Origin: Dyella sp. ASV24
GTDB taxonomy: Bacteria; Pseudomonadota; Gammaproteobacteria; Xanthomonadales; Rhodanobacteraceae
Assembly: GCF_016428905.1 (NCBI RefSeq)
Contig: NZ_JAELTQ010000002.1
Location: forward strand, 62,001-126,000
DNA length: 64,000 nucleotides
Reading direction: 5' to 3'
Shown here: one piece after another, positions 31,417 to 40,857 of the stretch
How positions within the stretch are numbered: position 1 is the stretch's first letter
How the letters are laid out: each line of letters opens with the position of its first letter
Translations under genes and position numbers: made by a program
The notes under the pieces: generated by a model
What the model was told of the DNA's origin: nothing
What the model saw: the letters and a program-made list of their open reading frames with translations, nothing else
The model's database searches: none

Positions 31417-32433
31417 ATGTCCGATCTCGAATTGCCTTATGCCTATGGCAACCCGCCGCTGACTGCGGTCCTGCGCAGCACGCCTGACGATTTCCAGGTC
31501 GAGGAAATCCTTGGCTATGACGCCGACGGTGAAGGTGAACATGCCTTGCTGTGGGTGGAGAAGCGCGGTGCCAACACCGACTGGGTGGCGCGCGAGCTGG
31601 CGAAATTCGCAGGCGTTCCGCCGTTGGATGTGGGGTATGCGGGACTGAAAGACCGCCACGCGGTGACGCGCCAGACGTTCTCAGTGCAGTTGGCAGGCAA
31701 GCCTCATCCGGACTGGACTGCCTTTCCCGGTGAGGACGTGAAGGTATTGGCCGTCACCCGCCATAAGCGCAAGCTCAAGCGCGGAGCCTTGCGCGGCAAT
31801 CGCTTCGTGCTGGTACTCCGCCAGGTCGAGGGTGATCGCACCGTGGCCGAACAAGTGCTGACGCAGATCGCGCAACGTGGTGTGCCTAACTATTTCGGTG
31901 AGCAGCGTTTCGGACGCGAAGGCGGCAACGTCGCGCAGGCTCGTGCCATGTTCGCTGGGCGCCGGGTGGATCGGGACAAGCGGCACTTCCTGCTGTCTGC
32001 AGCGCGTTCGCACATCTTCAACGCCGTGCTCGCGGCTCGTGTCGAACGTGATGCATGGGATTCGCCCATGGAGGGTGAGATCTGGTCACTGGCTGGTTCG
32101 CGCTCATGGTTCGGACCTGAGGCGTTCGATGCCACGCTGTCACAGCGATTGGCGACGGGTGATATCCATCCGTCGGGCCCGTTGTGGGGGCGTGGTGAAA
32201 CGCCGGCGAAGGAGGAGGTCGCTGCCCTGGAGAATGCGATTGCCGCGGAGAATGCCGATCTGGCTGATGGATTGGTGGCGGCGAAGATGGATCAGGAGCG
32301 CCGGGCGTTGCGGATGATTCCCAAGGACTTGAAGTGGCGCTGGTTGGACGATGCTGCGCTGGAGTTGAGTTTTGAGTTGCCGGCGGGGGCGTATGCGACG
32401 ACGGTGGTTCGGGAGTTGGCGCGGGCGGGTTGA
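31417..32433 (+). CDS. truD: tRNA pseudouridine(13) synthase TruD
   Basis: Modifies U13 in tRNA-Glu and others. The catalytic Asp is in VGYAGLKDRHAVTRQTFSV. The TruD insertion domain follows, and further conserved parts are GVPNYFGEQRFGREGGNV and the C-terminal LPAGAYATTVVRELAR. Length is 338 residues. The ATG has GGTGGAG just upstream. It ends the pyrG-truD block, and a repeat island starts immediately after the stop. Confidence 0.94.
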   Translation: MSDLELPYAYGNPPLTAVLRSTPDDFQVEEILGYDADGEGEHALLWVEKRGANTDWVARELAKFAGVPPLDVGYAGLKDRHAVTRQTFSVQLAGKPHPDWTAFPGEDVKVLAVTRHKRKLKRGALRGNRFVLVLRQVEGDRTVAEQVLTQIAQRGVPNYFGEQRFGREGGNVAQARAMFAGRRVDRDKRHFLLSAARSHIFNAVLAARVERDAWDSPMEGEIWSLAGSRSWFGPEAFDATLSQRLATGDIHPSGPLWGRGETPAKEEVAALENAIAAENADLADGLVAAKMDQERRALRMIPKDLKWRWLDDAALELSFELPAGAYATTVVRELARAG

Positions 32434-32441
32434 GTTTTTCT

Positions 32442-32464
32442 CCCTCTCACCTACGGGGAGAGGG
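32442..32464. repeat. CCCTCTC/GAGAGGG hairpin after truD
   Basis: CCCTCTC (32442-32448) pairs with GAGAGGG (32458-32464), 8 bases after the truD stop and following a T-run. Similar CCCTCTC-CGGGGAGAGGG elements are scattered in many proteobacterial genomes. It may terminate truD transcription from either direction. Confidence 0.5.
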
Positions 32465-32499
32465 GTGGGTGCTCGCCTTATCGTTTCATTCATGCCGTC

Positions 32500-32519
32500 A
32501 TCCCTGCGCAGGCAGGGAT
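32500..32519. repeat. Short intergenic palindrome ATCCCTGC-GCAG-GCAGGGAT
   Basis: Perfect 8-bp stem with a GCAG loop inside the phrase GTCATCCCTGCGCAGGCAGG. This resembles a widespread intergenic repeat type of xanthomonads and other proteobacteria (recalled, not searched). Confidence 0.5.
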
Positions 32520-32556
32520 CCAGAGCCTCGGTGCTTGGTTGTCGCGTGGCGTCGAT

Positions 32557-33329
32557 CTGGCCGCCTACGCGGCGGGCGTTTCGACCTCCTGCCGGAGGCC
32601 GAGTCACTTTTCTTTGCTTGCCCAAAGAAAAGTAACCCAAAGAAAGGGCCCCCCGGAATCGGCGCCTTCCGGGCTTCGCCCTCCAGGTACGCGGTCGGGT
32701 TCCGGGCTTTTCGACGGGGCTCCTGCCCCGGCGAAAAGTGGCTGGCCTCCGTGCCAGCCACCCCTGCGGGGCCTTTTCTCCACCCGTCCGCCGCCTCATA
32801 CGGGGCCCGGAAGATCAAAAGCGAAAGCGGACGGCTCGTGCAGCTTTGCTGCACATCGCATCGCGGCAGGTCGCGCTGCTCCTGCCCTGGAGCAGAGAGC
32901 AGGCACACAAAGCCAAGGCAGAAGGACGCCGCTGTTAGGTATCGAGTTCTCCACAGCGGTCGGGAAGCGTAGCGACCTCTTTACCTTGCCCTGGTGGTAG
33001 GGAAGCGTAGCGTCCCCTTTGCTTTGCCTCGGCGGTGGGAAAGCGTAGCGCCAGCTCTACCTAGCCTCTGCGGTAGGGAAGCGTAGCGCGGCCTGCTTTA
33101 AGTCCTCTGCGCCATGGCGCGTTGCGAAGCGCTCCGGTGTACCCGCTGTGTAGAGGCGAAGGTTGCCAAGCAACGCGATTCCTCAGCCGTTCGGGCTTAT
33201 CCCAAGGTCATGCTGCGGGCGTTGGCTTTACGGCCATTTTCTTTGGGTTACTTTTCTTTTGGGCCAGCAAAAGAAAAGTGACTCGAGCGTCGGCAGACGA
33301 TCGAAACGCCCGCTGCGTAAGCGGCCAGG
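32557..33329. mobile_element. MITE-like element with ~90-bp terminal inverted repeats, no transposase
   Basis: The left end (32557-32645) and the reverse complement of the right end (33238-33329) match over about 90 bases. They share CTGGCCGC-TACGC-GCGGGCGTTTCGA, then GAGTCACTTTTCTTT, then GAAAAGTAACCCAAAGAAA. Each end itself folds into a CTTTTCTTT/AAAGAAAAG hairpin. The 590-bp interior codes for nothing credible (all frames are short and Arg/Pro-rich) and includes four tandem units of about 38 bp. This is the build of a non-autonomous element, though it could also be two independent dispersed repeats in opposite orientation. Confidence 0.5.
32962..33113. repeat. Four tandem ~38-bp units sharing GGGAAGCGTAGCG
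   Basis: GGGAAGCGTAGCG or a one-base variant occurs at 32962, 33000, 33037 and 33076, spaced 38, 37 and 39 bases. Between the shared boxes lie partially similar tails (for example ctttaccttgccctggtggt and ctttgctttgcctcggcggt). It sits inside the inverted-repeat-bounded element. Confidence 0.7.
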
Positions 33330-33366
33330 TCACGGTAACGTTTAAACCGAGCGATACATCTCACCA

Positions 33367-33912
33367 CTAACCCTTCAACAGCACCACCACCGCCCCCGTC
33401 CCCCCCTGCATCGGCCGCGCCGAAGCAAACGCCACTACATCGTCCCGGCGACGAAGCATCCGATCCGTCAGCGCTTTCAACACGGGACCGGCCGCCCGCG
33501 ACCGCAACCCCTTGCCATGCACGATGCGTACGCAACGAATCCCCTGGTGTTTCGCCTCCGCCAGAAAATCCACAATGCAGGCCTGCGCAGTGGCCGCGTT
33601 CATCTGGTGCAGGTCGATCTCGTCCTGGACGCTGTATTGGCCTCGCTTGAGCTGGCGCAACAGCTTGGGTGGATAGCCGTCCCTGAGATAGCTCAGTTCC
33701 TCGCCGACCTCGATCAGCGTCGGATCGAATGCCATATCGAGCAGTTCGCCCGGCACGGCGGCTTCGTCCGCTTCCAGCATGTACGGGTGCGGCTCGGGCT
33801 TGGGGGCAGCAGGAGCGGGCTCGACCGGGTCGAACGCCTTGACGTCGCCAATGGCCTCGCGGAACAGGCGGGTGTCGTCCTCTGAAACCGGGGTGGGCGG
33901 GCGATGTTTCAT
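33367..33912 (-). CDS. Smr-domain protein (SmrA-like endonuclease)
   Basis: 181-residue protein. The N-terminal half is Pro/Glu-rich and partly disordered (about 1-50), and the C-terminal Smr domain (about 95-181) has EIDLHQMNAATA, RIVHGKGLRS and GGTGAVVVLLK. These match the DxH, HGxG and C-terminal motifs of the stand-alone Smr/YdaL nuclease family, which cleaves DNA or RNA. The stop is a few bases outside the repeat island. It is transcribed away from surE, with a divergent intergenic region at 33913-34101. Confidence 0.88.
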   Translation of the reverse strand: MKHRPPTPVSEDDTRLFREAIGDVKAFDPVEPAPAAPKPEPHPYMLEADEAAVPGELLDMAFDPTLIEVGEELSYLRDGYPPKLLRQLKRGQYSVQDEIDLHQMNAATAQACIVDFLAEAKHQGIRCVRIVHGKGLRSRAAGPVLKALTDRMLRRRDDVVAFASARPMQGGTGAVVVLLKG

Positions 33913-34101
33913 ACCCTAAATCCTAATGCAGTCGGGAGCCCGGCGCGTCGTGTTGCGGCTGAGTCGACGCCTGGGGCGGGATGCGTCGGAAAGGTGAGGC
34001 GGCATCATGTGAAACCGCTGCGCCGGTCCGGTAGACTTCGGGCTTGACCCGGTGAGCGCTGCCCGAGCAGCGTCGCCGCGACTGGCTTTGAACGGATCAT
34101 C

Positions 34102-34896
34102 ATGCGAGTACTCGTAAGCAACGACGACGGGGTGGATGCACCGGGCATCCGCGTGCTCGCCGAGCGCCTTGGCGCGATCGGCCAGGTGACGGTGGTGGCG
34201 CCTGATCGCGATCGCTCCGGCGCGAGCAATTCCCTCACGCTGGATGCGCCTATCCGCGCGCTGCGCATGGACAACGGCTATTACCGCGTCGCTGGTACAC
34301 CCACCGACTGTGTGCATCTGGCGCTGGCGGGCATGCTCGATCACGAGCCTGACATGGTGGTATCCGGTATCAATAACTCCGCCAACCTTGGCGACGATGT
34401 CATCTATTCCGGCACCGTGTCGGCCGCTATGGAAGGGCGCTTTCTTGGCTTGCCGGCCATCGCGGTGTCGCTGGTCAGCAAGGACCACAAGGGCGAGCAT
34501 TACGACTCGGCCGCCAATGCTGTGCTGCTGCTCATGCAGCGCCTGCGGGTCGATCCACTGCCCGCCGACACCATCCTTAACGTCAACGTGCCTGATCTGC
34601 CGTGGGAGCAGATCCGTGGCTTTGAAGTGACGCGACTGGGCAAGCGCCATCGTTCCGAGCCGTGCATCAAGCAGACTGATCCGCGTGGCAAGGAAATCTG
34701 GTGGATCGGCCCGGCCGGCGATGTGGACGATGCCGGCCCTGGCACGGACTTCAATGCCGTGCGCCGCGGATATGTGTCGGTCACGCCTATCCATGTCGAC
34801 CTGACGCGCTTCCAGGCGTTGGAGAAAGTCAGCAGTTGGGTGGGTGCATTGAACCAGGGCGTGGCCGCTGGCAAGCCTGCTGACGAGGCAGCATGA
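34102..34896 (+). CDS. surE: 5'/3'-nucleotidase SurE
   Basis: Stationary-phase survival phosphatase acting on nucleoside monophosphates. The metal site is [16 protein letters not shown] (Asp-Asp pair near residues 8-9), followed by [14 protein letters not shown] and [20 protein letters not shown]. Length is 264 residues. It heads the surE-pcm-yqaA-nlpD group, and pcm begins 4 bases after its stop. Confidence 0.95.
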   Translation: MRVLVSNDDGVDAPGIRVLAERLGAIGQVTVVAPDRDRSGASNSLTLDAPIRALRMDNGYYRVAGTPTDCVHLALAGMLDHEPDMVVSGINNSANLGDDVIYSGTVSAAMEGRFLGLPAIAVSLVSKDHKGEHYDSAANAVLLLMQRLRVDPLPADTILNVNVPDLPWEQIRGFEVTRLGKRHRSEPCIKQTDPRGKEIWWIGPAGDVDDAGPGTDFNAVRRGYVSVTPIHVDLTRFQALEKVSSWVGALNQGVAAGKPADEAA

Positions 34897-34900
34897 AAGC

Positions 34901-35581
34901 ATGAACGTGCATCCGTTGCCGCCATCTGCATTCAAAGGCGAGGGCATGACCTCGCAGCGCGCGCGCGACCGCCTTGCTGTGAAGCTCAAGGAAGAAGGCA
35001 TTCGTGACCAGCGCGTGATCGACGTGATCCGCAACACGCCGCGCCACCATTTCATCGATCAGGCGCTGCATTCGCGCGCCTATGAAAACACCGCGCTGCC
35101 GATTGGCCATGGTCAGACCATTTCCCAGCCGTGGGTGGTGGCTCGTATGACCGAGGCACTGCTCGAGTTCGGGACGCCGCAGAAGGTGCTCGAGATCGGT
35201 ACCGGCTCGGGTTACCAGGCCGTGGTGCTGGCGCAGGTCGTTCCACAGGTCTTTACGGTCGAGCGCATCGAGGAGCTGTTGCGCCAGGCGCGCCGTCGTT
35301 TTCGTCAGCTCGGCCTGACTAACATCCGTTCGCGCCATGACGATGGCAAGCTGGGTTGGGCGGACGAGGCTCCGTTCGACGCCATCATTCTGACCGCGGC
35401 CGGCGATGCGATTCCGCATGCCGTTCTTGACCAGCTCAGCCCCACGGGTGTGCTGGTGGCGCCGGTGGGTTCACCCAGTAACCAGACGCTGATCCGCATG
35501 CGTGGCGACGGGCAGGGCGATTTCGTCCAAGAGGAGCTGGCTGCAGTCAGTTTCGTGCCCCTGCTCGGCGGCATCGGCTGA
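34901..35581 (+). CDS. pcm: Protein-L-isoaspartate O-methyltransferase Pcm
   Basis: SAM-dependent repair methyltransferase for isoaspartyl residues in ageing proteins. Family motifs are [20 protein letters not shown], the SAM-binding [16 protein letters not shown] and [14 protein letters not shown]. Two starts are possible: ATG 34901, kept here because it follows surE by 4 bases, or ATG 34946 ([10 protein letters not shown]), which has an AAAGGCGAGG stretch before it and gives 211 residues. The Xanthomonas proteins I recall also have the short extension. Confidence 0.93.
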   Translation: MNVHPLPPSAFKGEGMTSQRARDRLAVKLKEEGIRDQRVIDVIRNTPRHHFIDQALHSRAYENTALPIGHGQTISQPWVVARMTEALLEFGTPQKVLEIGTGSGYQAVVLAQVVPQVFTVERIEELLRQARRRFRQLGLTNIRSRHDDGKLGWADEAPFDAIILTAAGDAIPHAVLDQLSPTGVLVAPVGSPSNQTLIRMRGDGQGDFVQEELAAVSFVPLLGGIG

Positions 35582-35603
35582 TGTCACAAGGAAGCTACTA
35601 AGC

Positions 35604-36212
35604 ATGCGTCTGTTTGGACCGCTGTATGCGCGCGCACTCACGTGGGCGCGCCACCCCCGGGCTGTGTATTACCTGTGCGGCCTGAGTTTTGTCGAAGCCT
35701 TCATCTTCCCGATCATGCCGGAAGTGATGCTGGCGCCGATGATGTTGGGCAAGCGCCACAAAGCGTTTTTCTACGCCAACATCAGCCTGTTGTTCTCGCT
35801 ACTGGGTTCGCTGGTGGGCTATGCGTTGGGCCACTGGGCCTTTCATGCACTGTCACCGCTGCTCGACAGCCTGCATCTGCTCGCACCCATCGAGAAGGGC
35901 GTGGACAACTTGCGCATGCAGATGAACCAGCATTGGCTTGGCCTGATGGTGGTACTGGCGCTGGCCGCGTTGCAGCCGGTGGTGCCGATGAAGTTCGTTA
36001 CCTGGGCGGCGGGCATTGTCGGTGTGCCGATCGTCCCGTTCCTGGTGTGCATGGCCGTGGGCCGTGGCAAGCGCGTGTGGCTGCTCGCGCTGCTCATCCG
36101 TATTTTTGGCGAGCGGGCCGAGCGCATCCTGCACAAGCACATCGAGCGCATTGGTTGGGCAGCGTTGATTATTCTGGCCGGGTTGGCGGCGTGGTGGCTC
36201 CTGTCGCGCTGA
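35604..36212 (+). CDS. YqaA-family (DedA/SNARE-associated type) inner-membrane protein
   Basis: 202-residue membrane protein of the YqaA/DedA-like superfamily. Amphipathic and TM segments are at about 20-45, 50-75, 110-150 and 180-200. The family pattern EAFIFPIMPEVMLAPMMLGKRHKAFFYA (first part FIFPIMPEVMLAP) and PVVPMKFVTWAAGIVGVP is present. Its function is not settled; relatives contribute to membrane homeostasis and lipid scrambling. ATG 35604 has AAGGAAG upstream; the longer frame from 35502 overlaps pcm and is not used. Linkage between pcm and nlpD is typical of xanthomonads. Confidence 0.85.
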   Translation: MRLFGPLYARALTWARHPRAVYYLCGLSFVEAFIFPIMPEVMLAPMMLGKRHKAFFYANISLLFSLLGSLVGYALGHWAFHALSPLLDSLHLLAPIEKGVDNLRMQMNQHWLGLMVVLALAALQPVVPMKFVTWAAGIVGVPIVPFLVCMAVGRGKRVWLLALLIRIFGERAERILHKHIERIGWAALIILAGLAAWWLLSR

Positions 36213-36253
36213 ACACCAGGCGTCACTTTTTCACGCCTGTCGCTATAGCACGC

Positions 36254-37270
36254 ATGAAAATACCGTCCCGCCTCGTTATGCTGACCACCATGAATGGATA
36301 TCTCCGGTCGCTGACCATCGCCTCTGCCGTCCTGCTGGCTGCCTGCGGCACGCAGCGATCCGTCGTCGTGGAACCGGCTAACGGTTCATCGCGCGTCGTT
36401 GCGCCGTCGGCCCGGCCCGCTCCAGGCGGAAGCTACAAGGTGGTGAAGGGCGATACGCTTTATTCGATTGCCTTCCGTAATGGCGTGGATTTCCGCGACC
36501 TGGCTAACTGGAACCACATCGATTCGCCCTACACGATCTGGCCAGGGCAGGAGCTGCAACTGGCCCCCGCCAACGGCAGGCCGCCCTCTACGACCGCCAT
36601 GCATACCGCAGCTGTCGTGACGACCGCCAAGCCGGTGGCGTCTGCCGGCCATGTCGTCCCGCCGACCCAGGACACTCAGCAGGGCTTCCAGCCGGCAGCA
36701 ACAGTGGCAGCGGATGCTGCGTCGGTCGCAGCTCCGGCAGCGGCTGCCAGCACGGCGGCTCCTGCGCACGCGTCAACCACTCCCGCGACCGCGACGACTC
36801 CGGTGGTTCCGGTGGCTGGTGCGCCTGCAGCGACCGCCAGCAATACGCCGCCGCCGGCACCGCCCACGCCCGCAGCCCCTGGGGCCACCCGCAGCAATGG
36901 TGGTGTGACTTGGCGCTGGCCGGCAGATGGCACGCTTATCAAGCGCTTCCAGTCCGGAGATGCCATTCCGGGCATCGAGATTGGCGGCAAGACGGGCGAC
37001 CCTGTGAGGGCGGCAGCAGATGGCGTGGTCGTCTATAGCGGCAACGGCCTGGTGGGCTATGGCGAGCTGGTCATCGTCAAGCACAACGACAGTTACCTGT
37101 CGGCTTATGGCCACAACAGCAAGCGATTGGTGAAAGAAGGCCAGCGCGTCACGGCGGGCCAGCAGATCGCCGAAATGGGGTCGACGGGCGCGTCGCGTGA
37201 CGAGCTCCAGTTCCAGATTCGCAAAGACGGTAATCCTGTCGATCCGATGGGCTACTTGCCATCGCGGTGA
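36254..37270 (+). CDS. nlpD: LysM/M23 lipoprotein NlpD (amidase activator type)
   Basis: Outer-membrane lipoprotein that activates a septal amidase. The signal ends in a lipobox (SAVLLAACG). A LysM domain follows (GGSYKVVKGDTLYSIAF to WPGQELQLAP), then a long Ala/Thr/Pro-rich linker of about 110 residues and a C-terminal LytM/M23 domain. The metal-site positions are lost (ELQFQIRK where active enzymes have HLHFE; PGIEIGG where they have a His), so it is a non-catalytic regulator. Three in-frame ATGs exist (36254, 36278, 36290); the last gives the tidiest signal peptide, and none has a clear ribosome site. rpoS, its usual neighbour, is absent. Confidence 0.9.
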   Translation: MKIPSRLVMLTTMNGYLRSLTIASAVLLAACGTQRSVVVEPANGSSRVVAPSARPAPGGSYKVVKGDTLYSIAFRNGVDFRDLANWNHIDSPYTIWPGQELQLAPANGRPPSTTAMHTAAVVTTAKPVASAGHVVPPTQDTQQGFQPAATVAADAASVAAPAAAASTAAPAHASTTPATATTPVVPVAGAPAATASNTPPPAPPTPAAPGATRSNGGVTWRWPADGTLIKRFQSGDAIPGIEIGGKTGDPVRAAADGVVVYSGNGLVGYGELVIVKHNDSYLSAYGHNSKRLVKEGQRVTAGQQIAEMGSTGASRDELQFQIRKDGNPVDPMGYLPSR

Positions 37271-37289
37271 TGGCGAGTGCTCTTGCTGC

Positions 37290-37312
37290 GGGAGCGCTCT
37301 TCATGCGCTCCC
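37290..37312. terminator. Hairpin between convergent nlpD and Mth938-like genes
   Basis: GGGAGCGC (37290-37297), 7-base loop, GCGCTCCC (37305-37312), followed by ATTGTTCA. It sits 19 bases past the nlpD stop and about 20 bases from the end of the opposite gene. It could serve both. Confidence 0.6.
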
Positions 37313-37330
37313 ATTGTTCAGGATCGAGGC

Positions 37331-37708
37331 TTATTGGGCCGGCAGGATAAAGGCCACAACCACTCGGCGGCTCTCGCCAGCCAACAGGTCATAGGTCCGG
37401 GCTGCGGCGGCATTGTCCATCACTTCGATTCCCACGCCTTTGCGCAGCAAGCCGGCCATGAAGGCGTGAGCGGGAAAGATTTGCCGTTCACCCGTGCCTA
37501 GCAATACCACCTCAGGCTTCAGCTCGAGGATTGCCTCGACATGGCTGGCTTCGAGTTCGCTCGCCGCTGTCACCGGCCAATTCTCGACGGCGCGTTCCGG
37601 CGACAGAAGGAAGCTCGTGGTGAGTTCGCGGTCGACAACGAAGATCGAGCGGGGGCCGACCCGCCGAACGAACAGATAATTGCCGGGACGATCGAGCGAC
37701 AGGTCCAT
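37331..37708 (-). CDS. Mth938-like domain protein (DUF498 family)
   Basis: 125-residue single-domain protein of the Mth938/NDUFAF3-like fold. Typical features are the GPRSIFVVDRELTTSFLLSP strand pair, VVLLGTGERQIFP and the closing MDNAAAARTYDLLAGESRRV. The mitochondrial relative NDUFAF3 helps assemble complex I, but the bacterial role is unknown. No membrane segment or signal is seen. It lies 14 bases downstream of yhbY on the same strand. Confidence 0.82.
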   Translation of the reverse strand: MDLSLDRPGNYLFVRRVGPRSIFVVDRELTTSFLLSPERAVENWPVTAASELEASHVEAILELKPEVVLLGTGERQIFPAHAFMAGLLRKGVGIEVMDNAAAARTYDLLAGESRRVVVAFILPAQ

Positions 37709-37722
37709 CAGCGAAACTCCGC

Positions 37723-38019
37723 TTAACGGGGCAGGGCGAGCTTGGGCTCGTCCTCGTTGCGGCGGAACAGCACCACGATGTGGCCGATCTGCTGCACATT
37801 CTCCGCCCCGGTACCTTCGGTGAAGAAGTCGATCTGGGCCTGGCGCTCTTCTTTGCCGCCGCCGGACAGCTTCACCTTGACCAGCTCGTGGTGGGATAGC
37901 GCGAGGTCGAGCTCCTTGAGCACGGCATCGGTCGCACCCTTGGCACCCAGCAGGATGACGGGGTTGAGATCATGCGCAAGGCTGCGCAGGTAACGGCGCT
38001 GCGAGGGGGAAAGTGCCAT
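37723..38019 (-). CDS. yhbY: CRM-domain RNA-binding protein YhbY
   Basis: 98-residue ribosome-associated protein with one CRM domain. It begins [20 protein letters not shown], then [18 protein letters not shown] with the GxxG RNA-binding loop (GAKG) and [10 protein letters not shown]. It is divergent from rlmE (84 bases between starts), as in E. coli, where yhbY and rlmE-ftsH also face away from each other. Confidence 0.93.
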   Translation of the reverse strand: MALSPSQRRYLRSLAHDLNPVILLGAKGATDAVLKELDLALSHHELVKVKLSGGGKEERQAQIDFFTEGTGAENVQQIGHIVVLFRRNEDEPKLALPR

Positions 38020-38103
38020 GCGTTCAGTCTCGGATTCGCTGCGATAGGACCGCTAAGGGTATCATGCGGCCATCTCCCCCGTATCTGTGGCCTTTGCCGA
38101 CCC

Positions 38104-38754
38104 ATGTCTCGCAGCAAAAGTAGTTCCCGCTGGCTGCGGGAACATTTCGATGATGTTTATGTGAAGAAAGCCCAGGCCGAAGGCCTGCGCTCGCGTGCGG
38201 TCTTCAAACTGGAGGAGCTGATCGACAAGGATCGCCTCCTCAAGCCCGGCATGCGGGTGGTGGATCTGGGGGCGGCCCCGGGCGGATGGTCGCAGCTGGT
38301 GCGTCAGCGTCTGGGCGATACCGGGCACGTGGTGGCCATGGATATCCTGCCCATGCAGGGCATCGGCGGAGTAGATTTCCTCCAGGGGGATTTCCGCGAA
38401 GAATCGGTCCTGCGGGAGCTGGAAAGCCGTTTGCTCGGCCAGCAGGTTGATCTTGTGCTGTCTGATATGGCCCCCAATATGAGTGGTGTGGCCCTGGCCG
38501 ACCAGATCCGGGCGATGGACCTGGCTGAGCTGGCGCTGGATTTCAGCCGGCAGTGGCTGAAGCCGGGTGGGTCGTTCCTGATCAAGTTGTTCCAGGGGAC
38601 CGGCTTTGACGAATACATACGCAGCTTGCGCGCAGACTTCACCCGCGTAACGATGCGTAAACCTAAGGCCTCCCGCGCACGTTCGCGGGAGGTGTATGCA
38701 TTAGCCGTGGGGCGAAAGATCCACGGCGGGCAATCGGGCGAGAACCGTGCATGA
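38104..38754 (+). CDS. rlmE: 23S rRNA (uridine-2'-O)-methyltransferase RlmE (FtsJ)
   Basis: Methylates U2552 of 23S rRNA, a late step in 50S assembly. Rossmann SAM site is [20 protein letters not shown]. The K-D-K-E catalytic set lies in [10 protein letters not shown] (Lys), [10 protein letters not shown] (Asp), [10 protein letters not shown] (Lys) and the C-terminal SREVYALA (Glu). Length is 216 residues from MSRSKSSS at 38104; the frame from 37972 runs through the promoter region and overlaps yhbY. Its stop overlaps ftsH by four bases. Confidence 0.95.
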   Translation: MSRSKSSSRWLREHFDDVYVKKAQAEGLRSRAVFKLEELIDKDRLLKPGMRVVDLGAAPGGWSQLVRQRLGDTGHVVAMDILPMQGIGGVDFLQGDFREESVLRELESRLLGQQVDLVLSDMAPNMSGVALADQIRAMDLAELALDFSRQWLKPGGSFLIKLFQGTGFDEYIRSLRADFTRVTMRKPKASRARSREVYALAVGRKIHGGQSGENRA

Positions 38755-40700
38755 ATGAAATGGCGAAAAACCTCCTGCTCTGGCTGATCATCGCAGTCGT
38801 ACTGCTGACGGTGTTCCAGAGCTTCAATCCGCACGGCGGGGCGTCTTCGGATATGCCCTATAGCAGCTTCGTGCAGAGCGTGGACAACGGCAATGTGGCT
38901 TCGGCCAACATCAGCGCCGACCAGCCGGCCGCCATCAGCGGCAAGCTGAAGGATGGCAGCACGTTCCGCACTGTTGCACCGGTCCTGGGCTGGTCCACCA
39001 ACTCGGTGGTCAAGCAGATGCAGGACAAGGGTGTGGAGGTTCGCCAGGAGCCCTCCAACAACGGCTTCTCGCTGTTGGGCCTGCTGCTCAACTGGCTGCC
39101 CATCATCTTGATCGTTGGCGTGTTCATCTGGTTCATGCGCCAGATGCAGGCGGGTGCCGGCGGTCGCGGCGCCATGAGCTTCGGTCGCTCGCGCGCCAAG
39201 CTGCAGGGCGAGGACCAGATCAAGGTCAACTTCAGCGACGTCGCGGGTTGCGACGAAGCCAAGGAAGAAGTGGGCGAGCTGGTCGAGTTCCTGCGTGACC
39301 CGGGCAAGTTCCAGAAGCTGGGCGGCAAGATTCCGCGCGGCGTGCTCATGGTGGGCCCGCCGGGTACCGGTAAAACCCTGCTCGCCAAGGCCATCGCTGG
39401 CGAGGCCAAAGTGCCGTTCTTCTCGATCTCCGGTTCGGATTTCGTGGAAATGTTCGTGGGCGTGGGCGCCAGTCGCGTGCGCGACATGTTCGAACAGGCC
39501 AAGAAGCACGCGCCGTGCATCATCTTCATCGACGAAATCGACGCCGTCGGCCGCCATCGTGGCGCCGGTCTCGGTGGCGGTCATGACGAGCGCGAGCAGA
39601 CGCTGAACCAATTGCTGGTGGAAATGGACGGTTTCGAAGGCACTGAGGGTGTCATCGTCATCGCTGCCACCAACCGTCCCGATGTGCTCGATCCCGCGCT
39701 GCTCCGACCGGGTCGTTTCGATCGTCAGGTCGTGGTTGGCCTGCCGGACGTGAAGGGCCGCGAGCAGATCCTCAAGGTGCATATGCGCCGGGTGCCGACC
39801 GCAGCCGATGTCGATCCCATGACGATTGCGCGTGGCACGCCTGGGTTCTCTGGCGCCGATCTCGCCAACCTCGTCAACGAGGCAGCGCTGTTTGCCGCGC
39901 GCGAGAACGCCCGTGACGTACGCATGATCCATCTGGACAAGGCGCGCGACAAAATCCTGATGGGTAGCGAACGTCGCTCGATGGCCATGAGCGAGGACGA
40001 GAAGAAGCTCACCGCCTATCACGAGGCGGGTCACGCCATCGTCGGTCGCCTGGTGCCAGAGCACGACCCGGTCTACAAGGTCACCATCATTCCGCGCGGT
40101 CGCGCGCTGGGTGTGACCATGTATCTGCCGGAAGGCGACAAGTACAGCATGAACCGCGTAGCGATCGAGTCGCAGCTGTGCTCGCTGTACGGTGGCCGTG
40201 TGGCCGAGGCGTTGATCTTCGGTGAAGACAAGGTCACCACCGGCGCGTCGAACGACATTGAGCGCGCCACCAAGATGGCCCGCAATATGGCCACCAAGTG
40301 GGGTCTGTCGGACAAGCTTGGTCCGATGACCTATGGCGAGGAAGAGGACGAGGTGTTTCTGGGCCGTGCCGTGACCCAGCACAAGAACGTCTCTAACGAA
40401 ACCGCGCGCAAGATCGATGAAGAAGTGCGCTCCATCCTGGATCGCGCCTATTCGCGCACCAAGGATCTGCTCACCGGCAACATCGACAAGCTGCACGCCA
40501 TGGCCGATGCACTGCTGCAGTACGAGACCATCGACGCGCACCAGATCGACGACATCATGGCTGGCCGCGTTCCGGGTCCGCCGGCGGATTGGTCCAAGAA
40601 CTCCAACACGGGCTCCACGCCGCCACCTCCGCCGCCGCGCGGCGATAGCGGTGCAAAGGTCGGCGATCCGGCAACGCAGAGTCGCATCGCTGATCGTTGA
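38751..40700 (+). CDS. ftsH: ATP-dependent zinc metalloprotease FtsH
   Basis: Membrane-bound AAA+ protease for quality control of membrane and some regulatory proteins (in E. coli including LpxC). Two TM helices flank a short periplasmic domain (about 5-25 and 100-125). The AAA domain has Walker A GPPGTGKT at about 202-209, Walker [13 protein letters not shown] and the second-region-of-homology Arg in [12 protein letters not shown]. The zinc site HEAGH lies near residues 423-427. The C-terminal tail is Pro-rich. Length is 649 residues. It is coupled to rlmE by an ATGA overlap. Confidence 0.97.
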   Translation: MNEMAKNLLLWLIIAVVLLTVFQSFNPHGGASSDMPYSSFVQSVDNGNVASANISADQPAAISGKLKDGSTFRTVAPVLGWSTNSVVKQMQDKGVEVRQEPSNNGFSLLGLLLNWLPIILIVGVFIWFMRQMQAGAGGRGAMSFGRSRAKLQGEDQIKVNFSDVAGCDEAKEEVGELVEFLRDPGKFQKLGGKIPRGVLMVGPPGTGKTLLAKAIAGEAKVPFFSISGSDFVEMFVGVGASRVRDMFEQAKKHAPCIIFIDEIDAVGRHRGAGLGGGHDEREQTLNQLLVEMDGFEGTEGVIVIAATNRPDVLDPALLRPGRFDRQVVVGLPDVKGREQILKVHMRRVPTAADVDPMTIARGTPGFSGADLANLVNEAALFAARENARDVRMIHLDKARDKILMGSERRSMAMSEDEKKLTAYHEAGHAIVGRLVPEHDPVYKVTIIPRGRALGVTMYLPEGDKYSMNRVAIESQLCSLYGGRVAEALIFGEDKVTTGASNDIERATKMARNMATKWGLSDKLGPMTYGEEEDEVFLGRAVTQHKNVSNETARKIDEEVRSILDRAYSRTKDLLTGNIDKLHAMADALLQYETIDAHQIDDIMAGRVPGPPADWSKNSNTGSTPPPPPPRGDSGAKVGDPATQSRIADR

Positions 40701-40718
40701 TCAGCGTGCGGCAAGCTG

Positions 40719-40748
40719 AAAAAGGCGGCCATGTGCCGCCTTTTTTCT
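40719..40748 (+). terminator. Terminator after ftsH
   Basis: AAAAAGGCGGC, short ATGT-type loop, GCCGCC and a run of six T then CTTT. It lies about 20 bases past the ftsH stop: a strong rho-independent terminator. Confidence 0.9.
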
Positions 40749-40857
40749 TTGTGGGGTAGGGCGTACGTCCTGTGCTTTCAAAGTGCAGGTGCACGTCGGG
40801 TTGGGCGACATCATCGGAAGATGTCTGCGTCGTGCAGATACGAATATCGCCACCCAC

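Noticed and set aside
32962-33113. CRISPR array
   Set aside because: Repeats are only about 13 bp identical, units are head to tail without unique spacers of constant length, and there are no cas genes.
32540-33360. Protein-coding frames inside the repeat island
   Set aside because: All frames of 60-220 codons here are Arg/Pro/Ser-rich, overlap inverted repeats and lack ribosome sites. Such frames are typical false genes in dispersed repeats.
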